The notes beneath the pieces are model-generated. The model was not told the DNA's origin, did no database searches, and worked only from the letters and a program-made list of their open reading frames with translations. Below are positions 11,831-22,464 of a DNA stretch of 64,000 nt, in pieces. How positions within the stretch are numbered: position 1 is the first letter of the stretch; each line of letters begins with the position of its first letter. The stretch is from Kuschelorhynchus macadamiae (lineage: Eukaryota; Arthropoda; Insecta; Coleoptera; Curculionidae): positions 186,001 to 250,000 of the forward strand of contig JAUTXW010000869.1 in NCBI GenBank assembly GCA_030620095.1, read 5' to 3'. Position numbers and translations under genes: made by a program.

Positions 11831-12029
11831 AACTGTTTTAACTTATTTTTATTTCCTATACCTATTCTTTACTAGTATTTTAATATTTTATTTTCTTTTG
11901 TATGCTTTGGTATTGTAATTTTGCTATTATTAATTTACAGAATACATATCTATAATGAAAATTTGCTCATAGCGCATACGGATATTAAGTCAGCCATGTG
12001 CTAATTCTAAAAAAATTGTAAGATACTAT

Positions 12030-14090
12030 GAATGTTTATAAGGATATAACTGTAAAATATTATAAAGAATATCACACAATATATTATTATTTTTTCCAAG
12101 CCCATCCCGGTTGCATGTATCAAACGGAGAGGGCTGGTTTCTATTAGTTCTTGTGTTGTCCTGTAAGAATTTTCTCAGTATGTAGCAAGTACTGAGCAGG
12201 ATTGCCATCTGGATGTCGATGAACTTGTTATTATGCAGTCTTATAATTTCCAGTTGATAATACTTCGTGGTAAGGTCATTCGGAGAGTTGATAACTTTGA
12301 GTGATGAGACTTGTCCCTCTAGCTCCGTATTAGTCTATTTCAAGATTTCAAAACTGTAGGTCAGCACGGGCACAGCATAAGTGTTAATTGCTGTAATGAG
12401 ATTTCCGACGTTCAGTTCTGTCTTCAGAAAAGCTTGAACTTGAACTATCTGAACGTACTGATCTTTCATCTTGGTCTTTCTTTGCTTATCCTGGAGCAGT
12501 CTAGCTTGTTGGAATTCTAGCTATTTGTAGGTCTCGCCTTAGTTCATCGCTTGAACTATTTCACCATTGGGTAGGGCTACATCACCATTAATGACTTTGC
12601 TTATCTAAGGCTTAACGTTTTCCATTCCAAATTCCAGGTGGATATCACGTCAGTAAGCATTTTTAATTGGTTAGGGTTTCCACCATAGAGCTTAATATCC
12701 ATATACAGAAGATGAGATATGGTGCGGAAATCATCTCTATTGGCTTTGATGTTGAAACCATGTCCTGTATTGTTGAGCAACGTGGAAAGGCGGTTCATCG
12801 CTAAGCAGCACCAAAGTAGAGTTAACGAGTTTCCTTTTGTTGTGTATTTCATCGCTGGTAAGAGATTGATCGCCATTATAGATCCTCAGGTTCGTTCTCC
12901 ACTGATCCTTGATAGTTGCCAGGAAATCGACGATTATAGGGTGAATTTTGTATATTCCTAGTACGTCTATGAGCCAGAAATGTGGTACTCTGTCAAACGC
13001 CTTTTTATAGTCTGCTAAAGAACCACAGAGTTGTTCTTTGCATCCTTGATGGTCTCGAATGCATCCCTTCTATTCCTCGGCTTAGAGGTTATGACTGTCA
13101 ATATCGTGATAGATACGATTTGCAATGCATCCTGTTATGATCTTGTATTTGGATGGCAAACAAGTGATGGGCCTGTGCTAAGACGGGTCATCTATCCTTA
13201 TGCTATTGGGTAGCATAGTTGTAGTGCTTAGCATTAGAAATGCGGGGTTGTCTCCGTATGATGCATTAGTTTAGTAAATGAATGACCTCACCTTTCTTAT
13301 ACCAGAAATTGTGAATATGGTCAATTCCTGGCTCGTTCCCTTAATAAAGGTGTTAACTTCCTCCTTGGTGATAGAGTCAAATTCCATTTGGGGTGCTTGA
13401 ATCTGATCACGTTGAGATTGTATCCATGTAGCATTTCGGTTATGCTCTTTTGATTTTTCCCAGATGTTCGATCAATACTCGGTCAAATGCTCTTTGCTCG
13501 ACGGCATCTTCTCAGTATTGGTGTAATCTTTGATGTTATTGATAACCCGATAGAACTGTCTTGGATTGGTGTTGAAAAGCCAATTCTGTCGTTTTCTCTT
13601 TGAGTATTTGTTGTATCTTTGCAGACGTTTCGCTTTAACTGTTAGTTTTTGCTTTAGTGTATCTTGATACTCATCTAGTTTTTTTATGGTTGAGATTGGT
13701 GGATTTTGTACCTATCTTCTTAATACGTGTCTTAAGTCTGCTAGAGAGGTGTTCATTCTTCCGGAAATCTGTGAGTCTCTCTAGTTCCTGTGTCAAATCG
13801 TCAACTGTCTTCTCAAGTCTTTTCTGCCATATGGATTTTTGTTGGTGTGTAGCTTTGCTTGTTTTCTTCTGAGAATGCACTTATTGTTTATGGCATCTAA
13901 GGCAGGGCAGTTGATGAGTATGTGGAGCTTCTCAAGGGTGTCATACACCAAACTAAACTCAGCTAGTATGGTGTTGAAAATCTTGAGGATGCTGTTAATC
14001 TCCCGACTAGTTCTAAGTTTCGGGATCTTAGCTTTTTGGAGTTCATTGTATACTGATATTTTGAAAAAAGCTTCAAAAAAGTAATTCTGC
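12030..14090 (-). mobile_element. R2/R4-type LINE, decayed, minus strand
   Basis: Read from 14090 down to 12030. N-terminal Lys-rich helical region (13480-14080, e.g. LEKLHILINCPALDAINNKC, KSKEHNRNATW, and KEEVNTFIK). Then the RT: HRPITCLPSKYKIITG (about 13160), DYKKAFDRVPHFWLIDVLGI (about 13000), KGNSLTLLWCCLAMNRLS (about 12800), and SHLLYMDIKLYGGNPNQLK (about 12700). Then the post-RT segment NLITAINTYAVPVLTYSF (about 12380). The catalytic box reads YMD-IK where YMDDIK is expected, so one Asp codon is lost; GDSLS has become GNSLT. Multiple stops. I cannot fix the clade beyond R2/R4-like. Confidence 0.75.
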
Positions 14091-14095
14091 TTAAA

Positions 14096-14808
14096 ATGGA
14101 TAGATTGGATGAAGAAATACCAGAAGAGGTACTAAAACCGCTGAATCAGCAAATTTGGAGCTACTGCCAGTAAAATCAAAACAGAAGTATGAAACGCAGC
14201 ACGACTTGCTCGGGAAATGGTTCAAGGAAAAAGATGTGAAAACAGTTAAAGAAGAGGTACTATTAGCTTATTTTCTTGAATTAAGCAAAAAATTTAAACC
14301 AAATACTTTTTGGGCTAAATACTAACAACAATTGACATTGAAGACAAGGGAAATTTAATTGTGGTCAAAATTCAGGATTCAAAAAATTACACTTCACGCT
14401 CTTTTGTTATGTCCGACGAAATTAACAATGGAAAGTATCTACTATTTTATAGAAAATATATGGCCTTACGACCACCGTCAACAACGCATCAACGTTTTTT
14501 TATACATTTTTACACACACGAGGCATAGTTTTCGTCGCTCCTCTGCAACTTTGCTGGCCGATTCCGGAAAAGTACTTACCGATGTAAAGCGTTTAGGAGG
14601 CTAGAAGTCATTAACAGTAGCGGAGGGATATATTAACGAATCAACTACAAACAAAAAAGAGTTATGCAACAATATTTTAAGTGGCAGTGCAAAAAGTTAT
14701 CCAGTTGAAATACCAAGTTTGTCAATTTGCGAAAAGACCATTGAAGTTCCATTTCATTCGTTAACGCCGGATAACGAATCATCTTCATCAGCTTTCCCAC
14801 GAAATTAG
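14096..14808 (+). pseudogene. Crypton-like tyrosine recombinase, internally deleted
   Basis: The + strand gives an N-terminal SAM-like core-binding region: LPVKSKQKYETQHDLLGKWF and VLLAYFLELSKKFKPNTFWA. Then, after a jump, DIEDKGNLIVVKIQDSKN and RKYMALRPPSTTHQRFF, then HSFRRSSATLLADSG, DVKRLGG, a TAG where Trp is expected, KSLTVAEGYINES, and a Ser-rich tail ending at 14806-14808. HSFRR supplies the H-x-x-R of tyrosine recombinases, and the Tyr in AEGYI is the expected nucleophile. The segment carrying the first catalytic Arg, normally between the two halves, is missing. At least three disruptions are present. Family knowledge: Crypton elements and domesticated host relatives share this domain. 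It abuts the LINE on its left. Confidence 0.7.
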
Positions 14809-16573
14809 TTGTACTCAGCTTTAAATTTGCAACATGCCACAAATTGTACTTTCAATATTAATATTGTTAATAATAATAAGTAATATTATTTCTATTTTAA
14901 GTTAAAATAAAAAGTGTTTCTAATTTATTTAAAGTTTTTTACAATTTTATGACGTATAAGAAATATTGTTTTACCCGCGCTTAGAACCTGCCTATATAAA
15001 CAGTAAGTTTGTAAAATTTGTAACACTCGTAGAAAAAATATTGATTCTAACACTTGCGCAAAGTGTCTTTCTCGCACTTAAAGCTTATCCGAACGACGCG
15101 AAGCATCTAACTGTTTTTACGTCTGGGAAAGTATCACTTTGCGCACTTGTTAAGAAAATAACTATTACTACATTATCATCCTTCTCCCTCATTAAATTTA
15201 TTACCAGTATAAGAGGATCTACTGTGCTCACTGAAAATTGTACGTATCAGGACTTTTTAATATTTTTTTTGTTAGTCTTGTAAAAGTAATGGGCTGAACT
15301 CTGTTACAAAATATCGTGCCGGCAGTGTAATTTAATTTTTTTTACAAAAGAACAATACAATGCCTGGACTAAAATATTTTTCATTTCACATATTAATATA
15401 GGTCAAACTTAGCCTACTTTAAAATTAATACACACCCGAATTGCCTGAACCAATATCCCGAATGTTCGTGCTTAATGAATATTAAATTCAGGTCTGCGGC
15501 TACCTCTCACATTCAGTATCTCTGCACGGACCTCGAAGATGGTTATTACGAGATCCAATGAACTAAATTTAGGTTTAGTTATTTTAAAGACCGTAGCTTA
15601 CCGAACATGTCATGCTATGATGTTTACACTGGGTGAGCATATAAAGTTTCCGATTTGTTTGATTTCTCTTAGTTAACTTATTAGTAAATAATTACTAAAT
15701 TATGAAATTTGACGGATTCGTGGTTAAAAAACATATTTTTGGATGTTTCGTCACATTAAAATTGAAAAATTAAAATGTTTAAAAGAATTTTTCCTTCTGT
15801 TAATACGACTCAAAATTCAAGTATGAAATTAAATAATAGAAAGTGAATCGTTTAAAAATTTTAATTTTTTAAATTTGTAGTTGCGACTTGGGAAATACAA
15901 AAAATATTTTGATTTTTAATTTAGTAGTACATATAGACATTTTCATAAAAAAAATAGAGATAAGCAACAGAAAAAATTAATATGTCTAATATGTATACAA
16001 TAGAAGCGCACCTGTAAATATGGGTATTATGTATACAATATAGTTAACATTCAGGATGAAAGGGAATTACTTCAAATTCTTTAATAGGTAATTTCGAGCA
16101 AAGGTTTAAATAACAGCAGGGTAACACCTAAGAACTTTGGAGTTATGTCCATTCACGGTCGATTCCAGAACCGACCATGTCCTAGTAAATGTGACAACGG
16201 TCCTTACGGATTTGGAATCAGTATGTAAAATTGCGGTTCTCGCGATGCGCGATGGTTTACTTATATGCAGCAAGAAAATAAATTATTTTTTTTGTGAATA
16301 TATTTTCATTTGTGCAAAAAATATAGATACCAAGACTGTTTTAAGTCTTAGCGATAACGGTTTTATGGCATAACGGCATTTCTTTTGAAACTAAATATAA
16401 CATGATATACTTCGTATAGCAGTGCTGGGTTTGTCATTTTGTTGTAAGGGTATTATATGGTAGGTTATTTTATAACGTGTGTGTTTTTTTTGTACTGAGT
16501 AATGAACTAATAAGAAGGTGGTAAAAGCTAGGGTAAAATCGTTTATGAGATTATTATGGCATAACCTTGGTAA
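14809..16573. other. Intronic DNA with one exon-like relic
   Basis: No gene supported apart from the exon-like stretch at 15492-15558. Open frames at 14966-15283 and 16137-16373 carry no motif I recognise. Confidence 0.4.
15492..15558 (+). pseudogene. Possible decayed copy of host exon 32067-32222
   Basis: The acceptor context aatgaatattaaattcag and the first codons (g tct gcg gct acc: SAAT) closely parallel the real exon's aatgaacattaaatttag and g tct gtg gcg act (SVAT). The phase (one base completing a codon) is the same. Similarity fades after about 70-85 bp, the frame hits TGA at 15559-15561, and I see no matching donor. It could be a fossil duplicate exon, or chance plus a shared splice-site repeat. 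Confidence 0.3.
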
Positions 16574-16661
16574 CAATGGTCGGTTAAGTCCTAACACTGG
16601 AACCTGTGGCGGAAGATAGATCAAAATAGAAGAGTTCTAACCACACTACACGATAACTTGT

Positions 16662-16705
16662 AACGTTCTGGATGCGCGTTTCGCTAACCAAGTTAGCATC
16701 ATCAG
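16662..16705 (-). ncRNA. Hammerhead-like motif, left arm of PLE insertion
   Basis: On the minus strand: CTGATGA, T, GCTAAC, TTG, GTTAGC, GAAA, then ACG...CGT as a 3-bp stem III, followed by T. Core elements are perfect and stem II is 6 bp, with one extra U after CUGAUGA. No pairing partner for stem I is visible in cis. Confidence 0.4.
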
Positions 16706-17105
16706 CAGATGATATAAACTAAAGTAACTTATCCTAACATGTGGTAAATGTGGTCACACTTGATTGCACCCGACTGCACCTTTGCATCTATTATTAGATA
16801 CATTTTTAATCAACTTAAGATTATTTATTCCTATTTGGTGATTGTTTTCAGAAGCATGTTGGGCAACGCTTGATTTTTCCGTTCTTCCGTATCTTCAATG
16901 TTTATGGAGCGTTTAGTTTGCCCAACATAATTTAGATCGCGGTCATTACAGCTAATTTCATAAATGCCACTCTTCTCCTTCAAGTCGACTTTGTCTTTAG
17001 GGTTTCCAAGGAGATTTTTTTCAAACTGTTCTCCATTTTGTAGGCTACTCTAAAACCTACCCTTTAATCCGATTCATTTCATAGTTAAATGAAATGAACG
17101 AAATG

Positions 17106-17555
17106 TTAATGAAATGATGTTATATACCTACCAGTATTAGTAAATTTCCTATAAATACCAAATTCTAATTTATCGTTATTTCTAATAACTAACGTGTCGA
17201 GAAAAGGTAATTGCCCAATATTCTCCTTTTCGAACGTAAAATTAATGGAAAGATATTTGTTGTTTAATGTTTCTATGAAAGTGTCCAAATTTTCTGTTCT
17301 AGTATCAAAAATAGCAAATATATCGTCTACGTATCTATACCACAACAAATTTGCAAGGCACGGAGATAAGCAATTGCCCATCGCAGTTCCCTCAAGTTGT
17401 TTATAATATTTATTGTTGAACTGAAAAAAATTTTGACACATACATAATTTTATGAAAAGCAAATATTCATCAATAATTTCTTTCTTCAAATTATTGATTT
17501 CAAGTAGTTCCTTTAGGTACTCTAAAGCTAGTGGTATGGGTATACTAGAAAACAA
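17106..17555 (-). pseudogene. PLE reverse transcriptase fragment
   Basis: An open 149-codon frame on the minus strand. It contains MFSSIPIPLALEYLKELL, QLEGTAMGNCLSPCLANLLW (the PLE 'GxxMGSPLSP..A' box), WYRYVDDIFAIF (catalytic YVDD), and FTFEKENIGQLPFLDTLVIR with IYRKFTNTGRYI (the downstream 'FLD......YRKPT.T' block). Both ends are truncated: the N-terminal LPKIHK region is absent and the frame breaks before the GIY-YIG domain at 16905-17008. A short deletion (LANLLWYRYVDD joins the A box directly to the YVDD box) removes the connecting segment usually found there. Confidence 0.85.
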
Positions 17556-17800
17556 TGAGCTACATCAAAAGATATTATAATTTCACCTTGGAAACCCTAA
17601 AGACAAAGTCGACTTGAAGGAAATGAGTGGCATCTATGAAATTAGCTATAATGACTGCGATCTAAAATATGTTGGGCAAACTAAACGCTCCATAAACATT
17701 CCTTTTAAAGACAACGGTGCAGTCGGGTGCAACCAAGTGTTACCACAATTACCTACAAATAGTCTCGGTTAGGATAAGTTACTTTAGTTTATATCATCTG

Positions 17801-17845
17801 CTGATGATGCTAACGTGGTTAGCGAAACGCGCTTCTAGAACGTAA
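17801..17845 (+). ncRNA. Hammerhead-like motif, right arm of PLE insertion
   Basis: CTGATGA at 17801-17807, one T, GCTAAC 17809-17814, loop GTG, GTTAGC 17818-17823, GAAA 17824-17827, then ACG/CGT flanking an 11-nt loop as a minimal stem III, with A after it as the possible cleavage nucleotide. It is the inverted partner of 16662-16705. Stem I partner not seen. Confidence 0.4.
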
Positions 17846-17900
17846 CAAGTTGTGGTGTAGTGTGGTTAGAACTCTTGTATTTTGATCAATGGTCGGTTAA

Positions 17901-19816
17901 ATAAATTATACTTACGTGCTTATGATGGAACACAACTATAATGCTTCTTTTAAAAAAAAAATTAATATATATATATGCTACCAGGTAAATTTACAACTAA
18001 AAAATTTGAAAAGAGGTAAATACAGAATATTAGAGGGTGTAATTATAATATAAGCATTGATGAGATTAATGCTAAAACAAATTATACTAAGCATATTTAG
18101 GAACGTATGTGTGCTTGATTAGCTATATATCCAATACATTCCTTTTTTATATGAACTGTGAGAGTTTATTGAAACACTGTTAAAACGAAATAAAATAAGT
18201 CTATTGAACTAGAACAACAAAATTCACATCCGACTTCTTGCAAGTCCAAAAACAGAGTCCTCCTCTAATATTAATACAAATCTCAAGAGACATAAAGTTC
18301 CACCCCCTGTGCCAAAATTCCTCGCTTTGATTGGTCCTATTCGTTGGCGGGGTTTTTTTATCTTCGAAAACTTTCCCATGGTCAAAATAAAAACATTCAT
18401 TACAGATAGTAAAATGGGAATTTGGAGAAAGCTTTACTAAGAAGGGTCGTTTCGGTATTTTCCTATCAACAACATATTTTAAAATCGTACAAAGAAGTGT
18501 TGTAAAAATAAAAATTAACGGATAGCGTAAAAGAACCTTAAAACTAAATTAGACTCTAAATGCCGATGGAAATTCCCACAATTATGTACAGAAAACTAAG
18601 TACCTACAAATTGTTACATTTCTCAATAGCAATAGATAATTAGCCTAGATTAAAAAAGTAAATGTAAAATAAAATAAATATGTACAGTATGTTATGCATT
18701 AACAATGAAAAGAAAAACAAATATATACTGTGTGATATGCGCAAATTTTAACTTTGGCAGACAAATGTGGGAGACATTCAGTCGCCACACATATATTTAA
18801 GAATACCTCAGGACATACGATTTCTTTTTCTGCCATCTAAAAACATAACGAAATCAGCTGTACTGAATCATCAGATCTAGACTGGATTTTGCTCCAAAAG
18901 AACAAGGCCACAATATTTATATAAATTAGGAAACCGATACTTGAATAAATAAAAAGTATTGATAAGAAACACAATTCTTGTAATTTAGCACCACATCAAA
19001 GCACATGGACACTGTCACTACTTACACAAGCACGGAAAAGGCTATTTAAGTTTGAACGGTATTAATAGTGTTTTTTTTTCTGCTCCGTTGCCAAGGCGGA
19101 TCCAAGGGAGCCCCCCCCCTCCCGTTAGTATAATAATAGTACCTCTCCAAGGGCAGATTTCAAATGTGCAAAGTGCTCACACGTGGGCAGTCTGGTTTAC
19201 AAAAAAAAACAAAAATTAATATCTTTCAAATTATCGCAGTTAAAGCAAAATTGTTTAACTAAAAAATGTAGAGTAGATCATTACCTAAAAAAGGGTATTA
19301 ATGTTATTTTTCTGCAGTTCTCATGGTTTTTGTCAAAATTGAGTTTAAATTTTTTTTATGAGGTTATGTTATTTAGCCACGAATATCTTCTTCTAAACGA
19401 ATTCTGAATTATAAATAAAAAAAAATATTTTTACTAAAGGTATGGCAAAATTTGTCAACGCGCTTATTAATAAATTCAGTTTTTCTCTTGGTCAGAAAAG
19501 AGGGGTGATGAAAATCAGTGATGACCTTAAATTAATTTATCTCTATTACATTTCCGAAAAAAATGTTAAAACCGTTTTTGTAGGTAATGATCTGCCCCAC
19601 ATGTTTTAGTAAAACATTTTTATTCTAACTACAACATTTTGAAATATATTGGACAAAAACGCTTTTGTTTTTCTTCTTGGCCATTTTTTCTGTAAATCAG
19701 ACGGCCTACGTGTGAGCATTTTGCATATTCTTTTTAAATAGCCCTTCAAGACATACCATTTGCAAAAAGGAATAGGGTCAGGAAACCCCTGATTACTGGA
19801 CTATTCTCTGAAATTA
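17901..19816. other. Intronic DNA, nothing recognised
   Basis: No supported gene. A C-rich run (cccccccc) is at about 19112, and a 74-codon Lys/Leu-rich frame at 19183-19407 has no motif. Confidence 0.4.
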
Positions 19817-22464
19817 CCGTAAAATGGGGAGAATAGCAACGGCTGGGCGAATAGAAACTTATTTTAGAAAATTTCTGCCGCGGAAATAAGCTTTCCACCG
19901 CTTCAAATGTATGCTTAAATGATCAACAGATGTCGCCATAACTGCTTTAACAGACCAAAGATGTTTTATGTTGGCAACCCTGATTACAGTACCAAACAGT
20001 TGTTGGGGTAAATGCGCGTGCCTTTTCGATTACTAGCAAAACTTTATTCGTGGTGATTAGATAAAAAAAAAGGTAAGACATTGAGTTTTTGGTTAAAGTA
20101 GCTTTCAAGTATCTAGATTACATTGCCGATTTCAGAAATTGCCTGTTTTGCTTGCTTTTTCAAATATTACCTAATATGTTGTATAACCTCACTTTTAAAT
20201 GATTTGGGGTGAAGAGAAACAAGCTGTTTCTATTCACCCTCCGTTTCTATTCACCCCATAGTTATTTACAATCAATTTTTCTTTTGCAGAAAAATGCTTC
20301 GCGTTTATATTCCAGACCCTAGAGGTAAAACATATAAGAAGATTGATGAAAAAGCACTAAAGATAGCCCTTGCTTCAATTGAAAATGGAATGAGTTATAG
20401 AGTGGCACAAGAAACTTACAACATACATTATTCACATTATTCTGTACTTTATCGGCACCATAAAAACCGAAATCTAAAGCGTCATGGAGGACAAACAGCT
20501 CTAACCCAACAAGAAGAAGATATATCCATCAACTAATAGTTTGTTCCGATTGGAGCTACCCACTTGACCATTTGGACGTCAGGATGATTATAAAAAATTA
20601 CCTAGACGGTAGAGGTAAAACATTAAAGAGATTTAAGGATAATACCACTGGTAGAGACTTTGTCTATTCTTTTTTAAAACGTCACAAAAATCAATTGAAA
20701 TCTAGGATCTGCCAGAACATCAAGCGCTTAAGAGCTGCTGTTTCTCCCTGGACTATCAATGATTATTTTGGAAAAGTGGAAAGTGTTCCGCCATCAAACA
20801 TAATTAATTATGACGAGACTAACCTAACCGATGGCCCGGGTCGAGAAAAAGTAATCTCAAAAAGGGGGCTGTCGCTATCGAGAGCGCATTTACAATACGT
20901 CGAAATCAGCCGTTTCTATTATGTATACTGCTTCAGCTGATGGAAGATTGTTACCACGATACGTGGTGTACAAAGCTAAAAATATCTATACATCTTGGGG
21001 AAAAAGTACTTAATTGGCGACAATCTCAGTTCACATTTTTCTGCAAGTACAGTTTCGGTTTGCGAAGAAAATAATATTTCATTTATCTTCCTCTCAGCTA
21101 ATTCTACCCATCTGACCCAGCCGCTGGATGTGGCGTTTTTCCGGCCTCTTAAAACAGCCTGGAGGCAGATCATTGAAACACGAAAGATGGGGGCAGGCTC
21201 AAAGCATTGCAGGACAGATTTCCTTCTTTATTAAATAACTTGTCAAAGGCTATCGCGCCGAATGCAGAAAAAAATATACAATCAGGGTTTAGACAGTGTG
21301 GAATCGTTCCACTAAATAGGGATCAAGTCTTAGAACGCCTCCCGCAGCAAAATTTTGACGAGAAAAATGACAAAAATGAGAACGTTGAAGAAGGGCTTAA
21401 TAACTCGTTGGTAAATCTTTTAAGAACAATGAGATACGGCAATGGCCAAAATACAAAAACTCGACGCCGTAAAATTCAAGTTCCTGCTGGCAAAAGCGTT
21501 AGAGGTGTAGATTTTGAAAGCATTACGTCGGATAATGAAGATCAAGAGGATAATGATTTTGAAAGACGTATGGAAACCTTAGATGAAGATTCAGGCCCGG
21601 AAATAAATTTGCTTCTTGCTAATTTAAGATCTATTATGGAAAAAGCTCAAGAATATTCTGCAGATGAAGTCTTAGAAATGGATACTTCACTGCCAAGTTT
21701 CACCGATAAGTCCGATGATAAGTCAGTTATAATTCATCAGCGTCAATCTGCTTTGAGGGTAAATTGTTTCGATGTGTTTCTCCTGTTTCGTTTGATTTAA
21801 TAGAAGAAGGAATTTGGCTTTTGGTGTGTTTTCCAACAAAATATCGAAATATCCATAGAAATATTTTTTTTATCGGACAAGTCCTAAGTATTGCAGGAAA
21901 TGAGATTGAAGCCACTTTCTTACGAAATGGTCGGAAAAGTTCCGGATATTTCCACTTTTCATTTTAATCAAGTTGTTAGAGAGGTTTTCCCAGTTAATGG
22001 CGAGATGGTAGCATCTACGTCGAGAAGAGACGTTTTGAAATTTAATGTGGATCAAAGTTGTTTAATTTAAATAATATGTCCTTAAATTTGTTACATTACT
22101 ACAAAAATAAATGATTTTTTTTTGTAAAATTGGTATTTTTGTCACTTTTTTATATATTTATTATTTTTACCTATACTTTAAAAACATTTTATGTGTTTCT
22201 ATTCATCCCCGTGTGGGTAGAATAGCAAATTTCACTGAATAAATCGAGCGTTTTTATTCACCCCACTTTAAGTGTAAATAGAAAAAGGGCGTTTTTATTT
22301 TTTTAAGGAAAAGCCCTATTTTTTGAAAAAATTTTATTATGCGCTTTTTGATCTATATGTCAGGACCAGTAGATTCCAAATTTTTCGTTGGCGAAAAGAT
22401 GATTTTCACTTCAGCAACAAAGTTGGAAAGGTTCAAAACTGTTTCTATTCACCCCATTTTACGG
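19817..22464 (+). mobile_element. pogo/Tigger-like DNA transposon, internally deleted
   Basis: Imperfect terminal inverted repeats of 24 bp: left 19817-19840 starts ccgtaaaatgggg, right 22441-22464 ends ccccattttacgg. Several internal copies of TTTCTATTCACCCC or close variants lie at 20226-20262 and 22196-22265, probably subterminal protein-binding repeats. Left flank is TA (pogo target); the right flank is AA, so the duplication is not perfect. It encodes a broken DDE_1 transposase (20294-22070). Confidence 0.8.
20294..22070 (+). pseudogene. pogo-family (DDE_1) transposase, frameshifted
   Basis: Order of domains: N-terminal psq-type helix-turn-helix (20294-20520: RVYIPDPRGKTYKKIDEKAL, MSYRVAQETYNI). 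Then a CENP-B-like part (20572-20760). Then first catalytic Asp in INYDETNLTDGPGREKVISK (about 20805-20865). A deletion joins the middle of the domain (NIYTSWG) to KKYLIGDNLSSHFS (second Asp, about 21000-21045), and LTQPLDVAFFRPLK supplies the third Asp (about 21115-21150). The acidic C-terminal tail runs from 21207 (RFPSLLNNLSKAIAPNAEKN, RKIQVPAGKS) and continues in other frames to about 22070. At least three frameshifts. A likely intron precedes the ATG (acceptor ttttgcag at 20282-20289). Confidence 0.8.

Larger units (their letters stand above)
16588..17886. mobile_element. PLE insertion with inverted arms and 14-bp target duplication
   Basis: The direct repeat caatggtcggttaa lies at 16574-16587 and 17887-17900. 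Between them, inverted arms of about 250-400 bp each contain the same terminal sequence plus a GIY-YIG segment: minus strand near 16905-17008 (SGIYEISCNDRDLNYVGQTK) and plus strand near 17585-17698 (SGIYEISYNDCDLKYVGQTK). The centre holds a minus-strand RT fragment (17106-17555). So one unit carries a 3' coding part and an inverted second copy of its own 3' end, an arrangement known for PLEs. The 14-bp duplication is intact, so the boundaries are well supported. Confidence 0.85.

Noticed and set aside
13657..14084. Plus-strand frames with Leu/Phe-rich peptides
   Set aside because: Antisense shadows of the minus-strand LINE coding region, which carries recognisable RT-associated sequence.
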